From the NCBI GenBank assembly GCA_964402955.1, contig CAYOEZ010000008.1:1-48169 (forward strand): a DNA stretch of 48,169 bases, written 5' to 3'. The notes beneath the pieces were generated by a model, which was not told where the DNA came from, searched no databases, and saw nothing but the letters and a program-made list of their open reading frames with translations. The position numbers were made by a program, and so were the translations under genes. Of this stretch, positions 13,431 through 22,150 are shown one piece after another (position 1 is the first letter of the stretch; each line of letters starts with the position of its first letter). This stretch comes from CAYOEZ01 sp964402955. GTDB lineage: Bacteria > Chloroflexota > DTOL01 > DAOUCN01.

Positions 13431-16068
13431 TGCTCTCTCCCGGCAAGTTCAAGAACGCTGCCACCACCTGTGGGTCGAACTGCTTGCCGGCCTGCTCCCG
13501 CACATGCTGCAATGACTTTTCCCGTGGCCAGGCCGCCCGATAGGGCCGGTCGCTCGTCAGAGCGTCGAATACATCTACCACGGCGAAGACACGCGCCGCC
13601 AGCGGGATCTGCTCACCCTTTAGTCCCCGTGGATAGCCTGTGCCGTCCCACATCTCGTGATGGTAGTACGGGATGTCAAGCGCTGGTCGCAGATAGGCGA
13701 TCGGCGAGAGCATGTCATAAGCGATCTGTGGATGCTGACGCATGATTGTCCACTCGTCGTCGCTGAGTTGGCCGGGTTTGAGCAGGATACTGTCCGGTAT
13801 ACCTATCTTGCCCATATCATGCAACAAGCCACCCCGCCACATGTGCACAAGGGCCGCATCGTCCACTCCCATCCCCCTTGCCAGCCGGACAGTCATCTCG
13901 GCGACACGCTGCGTGTGCCCCTCGGTTTGTTTGTCGCGCAGATCGAGAGCACGTGACCAGCCTGCAATGGTGGCATCGTAGGCCAGGGTCAGGTCCTGGG
14001 TGCTGCGTTGCAGGCGATCGAAAAGCTGGGCGCTGTCCACGGCAATGGCAGCCTGCGTAGAAAGGGTCTCCAGGAACCCCAGCCATTCTTGATCAGGATG
14101 AAGAGGGGTGCGGTGAAAGACCTCCAGCACGCCAACGGCATGCCCTTTGGACTTAAGCGGCGCGGCGCAGTAGAAGACAAAACCCTCTGCGGCCAGCAGG
14201 GGAGACTGCGTCAGCCCATCGGGCGCCTCAATCAGATTCGGCACCTGAAGGATGCGGCTTTCAAGCGCGGCCTGTCCTGCATAGCCATTCCCCATCCGGA
14301 GATGCGTGTTCTGGAGCGCGCTGGTGTGGAAGCCACGGCCAACGGCGAATTCGAGCATTTGTGTGTTGGCATCGAGGAGCAGAACGGTAGCGGCATCCAC
14401 GCCAAGCTGGCTCACGGCGTGCTTGAGAACCGTGCCCAGTACAATGCGCACGTCTGTGGCGCCGGTGATGGCAATGTCAATGTCGTGCAAGGCGCTCATG
14501 CGCTGCAACTGTCGCTTGCTCCCTTCTTCCGCCCGCTTGCGCTCGGTGATGTTGTCAAACACGGCGACGAAATGCTCTCTTCTGGGACTGTATGCAGCAA
14601 TAGAGAGCCAAATCCCCAGGGACTGCACATAGGTTTCAAACCTTTCAGGCCGGCCGGTCAGGGCCACTCTGCCATAGATTGTGAACAGATCGGGATTTGA
14701 TTCTCTGATGCCCGGAATGACCTCACTGACCTTTCTCCCGACAACGCCCTGGAGTCCGGTCAATTCTTCGAATGAGCGATTTACATCCAAGTAGACAAAG
14801 TCCTGTGGTTCGTCATGATCAAAAAGCATCTGGCAATATGCATATCCTTCAAGCATATTCTCAAATAGCGAGCGATAACGTATTTCGCTCTGGCGCAGCG
14901 CCCCCTCCGCCTGCTTGCGCTCGGTGATGTCGTGGGAGATACCGAAGGTGCCGACGATTCGCCCTTCCTGGTTGCGCAGTGGCATCTTGGTTGTGGAGAC
15001 CCATCGCACTCGCCCATCGGACCACGTTTCCTTTTCGTCCTTGCCAACAATAGGCTCGCCGGTTTCCATGATAGCTTGCTCATCGGCGCGAGCTTGTTGG
15101 GCGTGTTCTTTCGTGAAAAAGTCAAAGTCGGTTTTGCCAATCACTTGTGCTGGATCGCTCAGGCCACCATGACGCGCCAGCCCCGGGTTAGTGCGGATGA
15201 AGCGGCTCTCTGCATCCTTGAAGTATATGGCATCGGGAAGATTATCCATGAGCATACGCAGCAAATTGCGTTCTTCGAACAGCGCCTCTTCCCCATGCTT
15301 TTGGTCGGTGATGTCATGGGCCGTCGAGAGCGCGCCCGTCACGTTCCCCTTCTCGTCCTTGAGTCTCTGGCACCACCACGCGAGCAGGCGCTTCTCTCCA
15401 TCCTTGCGCCGCTGCCAACTCTCCACGTAGATCACGTGCTCTTCCTGGCCGTTGAAGAGAGGTTGCACCAGGTCATAGGTGTCCTGTTCACCTTCGAAGT
15501 AGTAAGCGGCCTCCTTGCCGATCACATCCTCGCCAAAGAAGGCATTGCCTGCGGCATTTGCCCAGGTGTACACCCTGTTGTTATCCACTTCCAGGATGAT
15601 GTCCGGGATGGCGGCCAGAATCGCTTCGTGGCGCACGGATAGGGCGCGCAGCGCCTCTTCCGCTTGCTTGCGCTCTATCGCGTATCGGATAGCGCGGGTG
15701 AGCGCGTTGCCGCCCACCTGACCTTTGACCAGGTAGTCCTGGGCGCCTTGCTGCACAGCCGAGAGCGCCACCTGTTCATCCTTCAAGCCTGTGAGTACAA
15801 TGACCGGCAATCGTGGCGCGTGCGCACGAAAATGTGCTAACGTGTCCAGGCCCTGGCTGTCCGGCAGCGACAGGTCCAGCAAGACAACATCAGGAGTCAT
15901 CTTGCCCGCGGCAGTCTCGTCCGCGATGTATGCCAGCCCCTGGCAGAGTTGCTCGACATGAACGAGGTCAAACCGCGTCCCAATAGCATCCGCCAACATC
16001 TCGCGGATCAGGCGCGCATCGCCGGGGTTGTCCTCGATGAGCATAACTTCGATACTTTGCACAGCCAT
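13423..16068 (-). CDS. Receiver-PAS-PAS-PAS-GAF-HD-GYP protein (putative c-di-GMP phosphodiesterase)
   Basis: This 881-aa protein starts with a receiver (MLIEDNPGD, acceptor D65 in VVLLDLSLPD, Lys in LVKGQ). Three PAS domains follow (about 150-260, 275-390 and 400-510), then a GAF domain (about 530-690) and an HD-GYP domain (about 700-870). The HD-GYP signature is complete: LLHDMGKIGIPD and HHEMWDGTGYPRGL, followed by ARVFAVVDVFDALTSDRPYR. Such domains hydrolyse cyclic di-GMP using a metal centre. An AGGGGGG site precedes the ATG. Together with the GGDEF protein at 22151 it suggests local c-di-GMP control. Confidence 0.92.
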   Translation of the reverse strand: MAVQSIEVMLIEDNPGDARLIREMLADAIGTRFDLVHVEQLCQGLAYIADETAAGKMTPDVVLLDLSLPDSQGLDTLAHFRAHAPRLPVIVLTGLKDEQVALSAVQQGAQDYLVKGQVGGNALTRAIRYAIERKQAEEALRALSVRHEAILAAIPDIILEVDNNRVYTWANAAGNAFFGEDVIGKEAAYYFEGEQDTYDLVQPLFNGQEEHVIYVESWQRRKDGEKRLLAWWCQRLKDEKGNVTGALSTAHDITDQKHGEEALFEERNLLRMLMDNLPDAIYFKDAESRFIRTNPGLARHGGLSDPAQVIGKTDFDFFTKEHAQQARADEQAIMETGEPIVGKDEKETWSDGRVRWVSTTKMPLRNQEGRIVGTFGISHDITERKQAEGALRQSEIRYRSLFENMLEGYAYCQMLFDHDEPQDFVYLDVNRSFEELTGLQGVVGRKVSEVIPGIRESNPDLFTIYGRVALTGRPERFETYVQSLGIWLSIAAYSPRREHFVAVFDNITERKRAEEGSKRQLQRMSALHDIDIAITGATDVRIVLGTVLKHAVSQLGVDAATVLLLDANTQMLEFAVGRGFHTSALQNTHLRMGNGYAGQAALESRILQVPNLIEAPDGLTQSPLLAAEGFVFYCAAPLKSKGHAVGVLEVFHRTPLHPDQEWLGFLETLSTQAAIAVDSAQLFDRLQRSTQDLTLAYDATIAGWSRALDLRDKQTEGHTQRVAEMTVRLARGMGVDDAALVHMWRGGLLHDMGKIGIPDSILLKPGQLSDDEWTIMRQHPQIAYDMLSPIAYLRPALDIPYYHHEMWDGTGYPRGLKGEQIPLAARVFAVVDVFDALTSDRPYRAAWPREKSLQHVREQAGKQFDPQVVAAFLNLPGESRV

Positions 16069-16448
16069 CTATCCCCCCTGCTATTTCTTCGCGAACAGAG
16101 AAGCGGTGGCGGCGATCGAGCGGGTTCGTTCTCGTCTCCCCATCCCCCGCATCAGACAGGTGCACACAGGGACTGTCAGTGACCTGCGCCGCGGCGCATA
16201 GAATACCCTGCCGGGCCGGATCCGTTGCGCAGGATAGCAGCGAAGAGAACGAAGGCCAGGGTCAGTTTGAGCGTGATACCCACCTGCGGTCTTTTCACTC
16301 GTCATGCTCCACGTTGGCCGATTGGGCCGTTCTCTGTCATTTGATCCACATGAACAAAGGCATATGATAGTCGCCGGCAGCGGCAGGGAAGACCAGAAAG
16401 ATGGAGCTTCGCTTCGCTCAGCATGACAGGCCTCATCGTCTCGGGAAC

Positions 16449-16610
16449 TCATGCCTGCCCTCCGCATACCCGTTTCGCTCCGCTCGTCAATGGCGCTTCT
16501 ATCCGATCTTGCCTCTTTTTGTGCTCGTACATCAGGCTATCGGCCTGCGCCAGCAGGTCATGAACAGAGCTGGGACGCTGAGGATCATAGCGCTCCGCAG
16601 TGGGTGGCAA
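16449..16610 (-). pseudogene. Relic of a GGDEF-domain C-terminus
   Basis: On the minus strand a short frame reads SSVHDLLAQADSLMYEHKKR followed by a stop at 16449. This strongly resembles the last helix of GGDEF domains (usually LLxxADxxMYxAKxxGR). The upstream part of the domain is absent or in other frames, with in-frame stops just before, so it is not a functional cyclase. It is a small fragment, and chance similarity cannot be fully excluded. Confidence 0.45.
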
Positions 16611-16766
16611 CCGCGCCTGTTGACAACGAACTCACCTTCATGCGTTCTACGCGCCTCCTCAAGAAAGCAGACCCGTGCAAGCGGTGCAATACAGGCACAT
16701 GGAGCATAAGCATACAGCGCAGAGCGCCTGTTGTCTTCCGTATTGGCCGCCAATCGCAACCGACGC

Positions 16767-16812
16767 AAAATGGCGGCAACCCGCCATTTGTGTGACGGGT
16801 TGCCGCCATTTT
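16767..16812. repeat. Perfect 17-bp inverted repeat
   Basis: AAAATGGCGGCAACCCG (16767-16783) is exactly complementary to CGGGTTGCCGCCATTTT (16796-16812), with a 12-base loop. It could act as a terminator for either strand because each arm ends in four A/T, but no gene ends next to it. It may be a small mobile palindrome. Confidence 0.8.
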
Positions 16813-17080
16813 CCATTTGCTGCGGTTGAAACCGCGGTACGCCCACGGCGCTAAAGCCGCCGTGCTACATAGACAAAGCCTCCGCTGGGGCTATCCTGCC
16901 GCCGCGCCTCAGCCCGAAGGGCTTCGTCCTTGTAGCGCAGAGCCTGGCCCGCAGTATCGGCCATGGCTTCAGCCTGGCGTCAGGCGCCCTTGCGCCGTCC
17001 AGGAGGCGAGACGACCCCCTTCTGGCGCGGAGGAGAGACCGCGCCCTACACGATCACGAATGGTCACGCTCATCCCCGGT

Positions 17081-17743
17081 CTACTGCTCCGCGTCGCCGC
17101 CGAGGATACCTCGCCGCACGGCGTAGCTCACCAACTGGGCCCGGCTATGCAGTCCTAGCTTGTTCATAACGGAGGAGCGGAAGCGCTCTACGGTACGGAC
17201 GCTGACGGATAGCATCTGGGCGATCTCCTTGTTGGTTCGCCCGCCGGCAATAAAAGGCAAGATCTCTTGCTCACGCAGCGAGAGCAGACCATCGTTGTGG
17301 ACAGGCCCCTCCCTGGTGCGCCGCAGATAGTCAACCAGCACTCGCTGTGCCAGGGCAACTGGGACAGGTACGCCGCCCTCGGCTACCAAACGCAGAGCAG
17401 CCAGCAACTCGCCGCCCCGTGCTCCTTTCAGCACGTAGCCCGCTGCTCCAGCCTGCAGGGCACGGAAGAAATAGGCCTCATCCTCGTGCACGGTAAGGAC
17501 CAGCACCTGGCTGCCTGGCGCAGCCTGTAGCACCTGGGGAATGGCCTCCAGGCCGCCCATGCCGGGCATGGACAGGTCCATGATCACGATCTCCGGTTGC
17601 AGCTTGCCGGCCTGAGCGATCGCTTCACGACCATCTCCCGCCTCGCCCACGATCTCATAGTCGTCCTGCTTCTCCAAGATCAAGCGCATGCCGGCGCGCA
17701 CCACCTCGTGATCATCGCAGATCAATACCTTCGTCGGGCTCAT
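17081..17743 (-). CDS. NarL/FixJ-family response regulator
   Basis: The 220-aa product has a receiver (VLICDDHE, acceptor D56 in IVIMDLSMPG, Lys in VLKGA) and a LuxR-type helix-turn-helix (LSLREQEILPFIAGGRTNKE, then SVRTVERFRSSVMNKLGL). The ATG at 17743 overlaps the stop of the kinase at 17740 as ATGA, so kinase and regulator form a pair. The true start is the overlapping ATG rather than a longer upstream frame. Confidence 0.92.
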   Translation of the reverse strand: MSPTKVLICDDHEVVRAGMRLILEKQDDYEIVGEAGDGREAIAQAGKLQPEIVIMDLSMPGMGGLEAIPQVLQAAPGSQVLVLTVHEDEAYFFRALQAGAAGYVLKGARGGELLAALRLVAEGGVPVPVALAQRVLVDYLRRTREGPVHNDGLLSLREQEILPFIAGGRTNKEIAQMLSVSVRTVERFRSSVMNKLGLHSRAQLVSYAVRRGILGGDAEQ

Positions 17744-19020
17744 CGTGCTGCTCCTGCCGGCAAGGGCAACTCCACCTGTACCTTTGTCCCTTGCCCCGGC
17801 GCACTGTGCATCTGAAACGTGCCGCCCATCAGCGCCGCGCGTTCGCGCATACCGACCAGTCCAAAACGGCCGTGTTCGAGGTTGCAACGGTCGAAGCTAA
17901 CAGCATCCCCATTCGTTGCGAACTGCGTCATTCCCGTAATGCCGACGCCGTCATCGCTGACCTGCAATGCGACTTGTTGGCCATCCACAGCCAGTCTGAT
18001 GGTCACGCAGCGGGCATGAGCATGATCGCGCACATTGTGCAATGCCTCCTGAACGATACGAAAGAGCACCGTCTCGATCTGCGCGGGCAGCCGCCCGCGC
18101 ATGTTAGCCACGTCCAGGTTGACGATCACGCCGGCCCGTTCGTGGAGGTCATCCCCCAGGACACGCAACGCAGGCGCCAGCCCCAGGTCGTCCAGCACCG
18201 GCGGGCGCAGGTCGGAGATCATGCGGCGTACCCCGCGCAGCGCATCCGCAGCCAGCTTCTCCGTATCGGAAAGAATGACCCCGGCCTCGTGGCCTGATTC
18301 AGGAAACGCATGAGGAATCGCCCCCAGGCGCATGATCAGCGCACTCAGCAACTGGCCGGTCTCGTCGTGCAGTTCGCGGGCCACGCGCGTGCGCTCGTCT
18401 TCCTGGGCACGGATGACCTGCTCTAGCAGGCGGGCGCGCAATAGCTCCTGTTGCCGCAGATCCTCCTCCTGCTTGCGTGCGCTGATGTCGCTCAGCACAG
18501 CCTGGCATGCAGCAGCGCCGTCACTGCCGGGCGTCAGCCTACCCTCGATGCGCACCCAGAACACTTCTCCGCTCTTGCGCACCATTCTCAGCTCAAATGC
18601 CTGCGGCGCGCTTGCTGCGAAGAGCCTCTCACGCTGCCGATAATAGATGTTCTGATCCTCTTTGGCGATGAAGCGTGTCAGCGGCTTCTTGACGAGATCG
18701 CGTTTGTCGACACCCAGCAGGGTGGCCGCGGTCAGATTGACCTCCAGGATCAGCCCTTGCTCACTCAGCGTCAGGTAACCGACCGGCGCCAGGTTATAGA
18801 GGTCAAAGTACCTGGCGCGCGACGCCTCAAGCTCCACCTGTGCCCGGCGCAGCTCCTCGTTCTGCATCTCCAGCTCTATCTGGTGCACCTGTAGCTCGTG
18901 GAGGAGACGCTCGGCCTCGCCTGTCCCACTGCTCGCGCCAGCGGGACGTTGGCCCAACTGCTCCTCTGCCTGCCGGCGCAAATCGGCAGCGCGATTGTGG
19001 CTCTGGTCATGTTCAGCCAT
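17740..19020 (-). CDS. NarX-type PAS histidine kinase
   Basis: This 426-aa protein has an N-terminal coiled coil with QIELEMQNEELRRA, a PAS domain (about 65-185), a HisKA_3 domain with the His in VARELHDETGQLLSAL, and a HATPase domain (LRPPVLDDLGLAPAL, FRIVQEALHNVRDHA, GRFGLVGMRERAALMGG). There is no transmembrane segment. GGAGGA precedes the ATG. Its first 185 residues are clearly paralogous to the N-terminal half of the GGDEF protein at 22151. It is paired with the regulator at 17081 and lies downstream of the CheB-CheR gene. Confidence 0.92.
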   Translation of the reverse strand: MAEHDQSHNRAADLRRQAEEQLGQRPAGASSGTGEAERLLHELQVHQIELEMQNEELRRAQVELEASRARYFDLYNLAPVGYLTLSEQGLILEVNLTAATLLGVDKRDLVKKPLTRFIAKEDQNIYYRQRERLFAASAPQAFELRMVRKSGEVFWVRIEGRLTPGSDGAAACQAVLSDISARKQEEDLRQQELLRARLLEQVIRAQEDERTRVARELHDETGQLLSALIMRLGAIPHAFPESGHEAGVILSDTEKLAADALRGVRRMISDLRPPVLDDLGLAPALRVLGDDLHERAGVIVNLDVANMRGRLPAQIETVLFRIVQEALHNVRDHAHARCVTIRLAVDGQQVALQVSDDGVGITGMTQFATNGDAVSFDRCNLEHGRFGLVGMRERAALMGGTFQMHSAPGQGTKVQVELPLPAGAAR

Positions 19021-19122
19021 GCCTCAGATCCTCCTCCGCTCAACTGCGATCCCCTCCCCTGCGCCGCCAGGCGCCATTCCGTGCCATGTCGCGGCGCTTC
19101 CTTCGACCGGGCGCGTCCTGAG

Positions 19123-19216
19123 AGGTCGTTGCTGACGACGATCACGCTCCAACCAGGAAGCGCCATGGGAGGTCGTTGTGAACGACGATCACACTCCAAC
19201 CAAGAAGCGCTATGGG
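19123..19216. repeat. 47-bp tandem duplication at the 3' end of the CheB-CheR gene
   Basis: Two 47-bp units (19123-19169 and 19170-19216) differ at about six positions. The unit is not a multiple of three, so the reading frame changes in the second unit. The gene stops at 19142 within it. Read in the other frame, the second unit repeats the same peptide (ALPGWSVIVVSNDL). Confidence 0.85.
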
Positions 19217-22117
19217 AGCGGCGCTCACATCCACCCAGATCACGCTGCCATCGTCCTTCACTCTGCCGGCCTCCACATGGTGCACCGCCCGCTGTTCGCT
19301 GATCGCCCGCTTGCAGGCAAGCTCCTCGGGCGGCATGGGCGTGCCATCGCGCCGCAGGTGGCGTTGCCGGCAACACTCGCTGCCGAGCAGAGCGGGCCCG
19401 GGCAGGTCAAAAATCTTTTCCAGGGCGGGATTGGCGTACACAACTTTGCCTTCAGCGTCGAGTGCGCAGACGCCCACAGGCAGCAGCTCAAAGAGCGTTC
19501 TGAGTTTCTCTTCATTCGCGCTCATCCCCAACTGCAGCAGCTTAAGCTCGGTGATCTCGACAAACGTCAGAACCGCGCCCTCGATCACGTTTTCCACCGT
19601 GCGATAGGGCTGGATGCGCATCTGGAACCACTGCCCCTCCTGGCTCTGCACTTCGATCTCTACGGGAACCAGCGTGGTCAACACCTGGCGCGTGTCTTGC
19701 TCCAGGTGGTCATAGCTGGCCAGAAGAGAGGCGATGTCGCTCAGGGGTCGCCCAATATCGGTCTGGATGAACCTGAAAACGCGGGTCGCCTCCGGCGTGA
19801 AACGTTGGATGCGTAGTTGGTAGTCCACGAAGACGGTGCCGATTCTCGTGCTTGCCATCAAGTTGGTCATGTCACTGTTCGCTTGCGACAACTCGGACAG
19901 CTTCTGTCGCAGCTCAATGTTGACTGTGATCAGCTCCTCGTTGACCGATTGCAGCTCTTCCTGCGAGGTCTCCATCTCCTCGTTGGTGGACTGTAGCTCT
20001 TCGTTGGAGGATTGCATCTCTTCGTTGGCAGACTTGAGCTCTTCGTTGGCGGTCTCTAGCTCCTCTATCATCGTCTGCAGATACTCTTCCTTAGCGCGCA
20101 GTTGGCGCTCCAGCGTGGCGATGCGCTGTTCCTGGTCGCTGCTGGGCGCGCCCACCGCTTCTGTTGGCTCGGGAGCTGCGGCGGGTACATCTTCGAAAAT
20201 GATCATTAGCGAGCCGCTCGCCGGATGGTGCAGGCTGGTCACGGGCTGGACCACGAGATTCACGACCGAGCTGTGTCCGTTCGACTCGACGATCAGACTG
20301 TCGTAGCGGACGGCTTTTTGCCCGGCGATGGCTGCATGCACCGCGGCCGTCAATTGCGGGCGCAGGCTCTCACGTGCCATGCGCAGCAGGTTCAAACTGG
20401 CTTCCCCTGTCGCCGGCTCCAGGTACTTGCCGGTGTGGCCATGAATGTACAGCACCTCAAAATCAGGGTTGATGAGCACACCCGCTGGCACATACGCGTC
20501 CAGCAAGAATCGTTGCGTCAGGTCGCGCACGCCGTCCACGGTTAACGGTTCCCTGGCAGCGGGCGCGGCCTCTGCCGTCCCCGCTGACCGGTATGGGGAC
20601 ACGGCCGCGTGCCGCGTTACCACCTCGTTGCGTTGGTAGATCCTCCACTTTTTGTCTCTGGCATCAAAGAGGTCTATGGCGTCTCCAATCGTTTCCGAGT
20701 CGCCGAGAAAAAGATAGCCGCCCTTATGCAACGCGTAGTGGAACAGCAGCAACAGCTTCTTCTGCGCTTCGGCGCCCAGGTAGATCAGCAGGTTGCGGCA
20801 ACTGATCAGGTCAAGATGAGAGAAGGGCGGGTCCTTGAGCACGTCTTGCTCGGCAACAACCACCATATCGCGGATGCTTTTGCTGATGCGATATGTGCTG
20901 TTCTCCTTGACAAAGAAGCGCGCCAGCCGTTCAGGCGAGACATCCGCGGCAATGCTCTCGGGATACACGCCGGCGCGGGCTGTCTGGATAGACTGAGCGT
21001 CAATATCGGTGGCGAAGATTTGCACCGGCGAGCCCTCTCTTCGTTCGTCCAGATACTCGCGCATCAGGATCGCGAGCGAATAGGCTTCTTCGCCGGTCGA
21101 ACAGCCAGGCACCCAGACACGCCTGGTCCCCCCCGCATGTGCGCCAAAGAGACGAGGGAGGGCGTGTTCCTGCAGGGCCACGAAAGCGTGTGGATCGCGG
21201 AAAAAGTTGGTGACGCCGATCAGTAGCTCACGAAAGAGCGCCTCAACTTCTGGAGGGTTTTCGCGCAGGTAGCGGACGTAGTCTTCCATCTGGTCAATCT
21301 GGGCGACGGCCATGCGCCGCTCAACGCGGCGGATAATGGAGTTCTGCTTGTACAGCGAGAAGTCATGACCGGTTTGAACACGAATGAGGACAAATATCTT
21401 CTGCAGGCTGTCGCTGCCGGGGAAGGCAGGAACGGCGACAGACCTGGGCCGCCCGCCAAAGGCATGCTGCACGAAGGCCATGAGTTGCTGCGGCATTTGG
21501 TTCGGCGGCAGCACGCAGTCCATCAGACCAGTGGCGATAGCGCTGCGCGGCATCCCGTCGTAGGCGGCTGACTCTGGGGACTGCACAATCGCTGTTCCAC
21601 CCTCGCCCTTGACCGCTTTGAGGCCGAGCGTACCGTCGCTGCCTGTGCCAGAGAGGATGACGCAGATGGCTTTGTCGCGCTGGTCTTGGGCCAGCGAGCA
21701 GAAGAAGAAGTCAATCGGCAGGCGCAAGCCACGCGTAGCGCTCGGCTCCAGTAAGTGCAGTCTACCATGCAGGAAGGCCATATCGCGGTTGGGAGGGATG
21801 ATGTAGACGCAGTTGCGCTGCACACGCATCCCATCCTCCACCCTGTAGACCTGCATCTTCGTGTAGCGCTTGACCAGGTCAATCAGAATGCTCTTGCGGT
21901 CGGGGGCGAGGTGCTGGACGACGACAAAGGCCATGCCACTGTCTATGCCCGCAGGCATGGCGGCAAAGAAGGCTTCGATGGCAGCCAGTCCACCGGCAGA
22001 GGCGCCGATGCCGACGATGGGAAAGCTCGCCTCCGCTGCGGCGCTCTGCTCCGCCGGCTCCTCAGCGGCTGGCGCCGGGTTCTCTTGCGTCACCCTGGCT
22101 TTCTTCTTATCGCTCAT
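19142..22117 (-). CDS. CheB-CheR-PAS hybrid chemotaxis-like signalling protein
   Basis: The 991-aa product begins with a CheB methylesterase domain (Ser in GIGASAGGLAAIEAF, His in VVVQHLAPDRKS, Asp in ILSGTGSDGTLG). A CheR methyltransferase follows (TNFFRDPHAF, SAM site PGCSTGEEAYSLAIL, CRNLLIYL), then PAS-like regions, a coiled coil of repeated NEEL/NEEM heptads (about residues 700-760) and two C-terminal PAS domains. In this family a kinase usually follows; here the protein ends in the last PAS. ATG 22117 has GGGGAGG upstream. The C-terminus is altered by a 47-bp tandem duplication. The kinase at 17740 lies next and may receive its signal (inference). Confidence 0.9.
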   Translation of the reverse strand: MSDKKKARVTQENPAPAAEEPAEQSAAAEASFPIVGIGASAGGLAAIEAFFAAMPAGIDSGMAFVVVQHLAPDRKSILIDLVKRYTKMQVYRVEDGMRVQRNCVYIIPPNRDMAFLHGRLHLLEPSATRGLRLPIDFFFCSLAQDQRDKAICVILSGTGSDGTLGLKAVKGEGGTAIVQSPESAAYDGMPRSAIATGLMDCVLPPNQMPQQLMAFVQHAFGGRPRSVAVPAFPGSDSLQKIFVLIRVQTGHDFSLYKQNSIIRRVERRMAVAQIDQMEDYVRYLRENPPEVEALFRELLIGVTNFFRDPHAFVALQEHALPRLFGAHAGGTRRVWVPGCSTGEEAYSLAILMREYLDERREGSPVQIFATDIDAQSIQTARAGVYPESIAADVSPERLARFFVKENSTYRISKSIRDMVVVAEQDVLKDPPFSHLDLISCRNLLIYLGAEAQKKLLLLFHYALHKGGYLFLGDSETIGDAIDLFDARDKKWRIYQRNEVVTRHAAVSPYRSAGTAEAAPAAREPLTVDGVRDLTQRFLLDAYVPAGVLINPDFEVLYIHGHTGKYLEPATGEASLNLLRMARESLRPQLTAAVHAAIAGQKAVRYDSLIVESNGHSSVVNLVVQPVTSLHHPASGSLMIIFEDVPAAAPEPTEAVGAPSSDQEQRIATLERQLRAKEEYLQTMIEELETANEELKSANEEMQSSNEELQSTNEEMETSQEELQSVNEELITVNIELRQKLSELSQANSDMTNLMASTRIGTVFVDYQLRIQRFTPEATRVFRFIQTDIGRPLSDIASLLASYDHLEQDTRQVLTTLVPVEIEVQSQEGQWFQMRIQPYRTVENVIEGAVLTFVEITELKLLQLGMSANEEKLRTLFELLPVGVCALDAEGKVVYANPALEKIFDLPGPALLGSECCRQRHLRRDGTPMPPEELACKRAISEQRAVHHVEAGRVKDDGSVIWVDVSAAPIALLGWSVIVVHNDLPWRFLVGA

Positions 22118-22150
22118 CGCGATCCTCCCCTGTCCTGCTGCAAGCGCCAC

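Larger units (their letters stand above)
16069..17080. other. About 1 kb without an intact gene
   Basis: This interval holds a repeat containing GCTTCGCTTCGCTCAGCATG (16402-16421), whose translation gives a spurious ORF, a likely GGDEF C-terminal relic (16449-16610), a perfect 17-bp inverted repeat (16767-16812), small palindromes at 16821-16880 and a copy of a dispersed element (about 16985-17075). No other coding signal is seen. It looks like a decayed, repeat-rich junction. Confidence 0.7.

Noticed and set aside
16081..16467. 128-aa minus-strand frame containing CHAERSEA
   Set aside because: That string is the usual translation of a dispersed DNA repeat; the rest shows no protein features.
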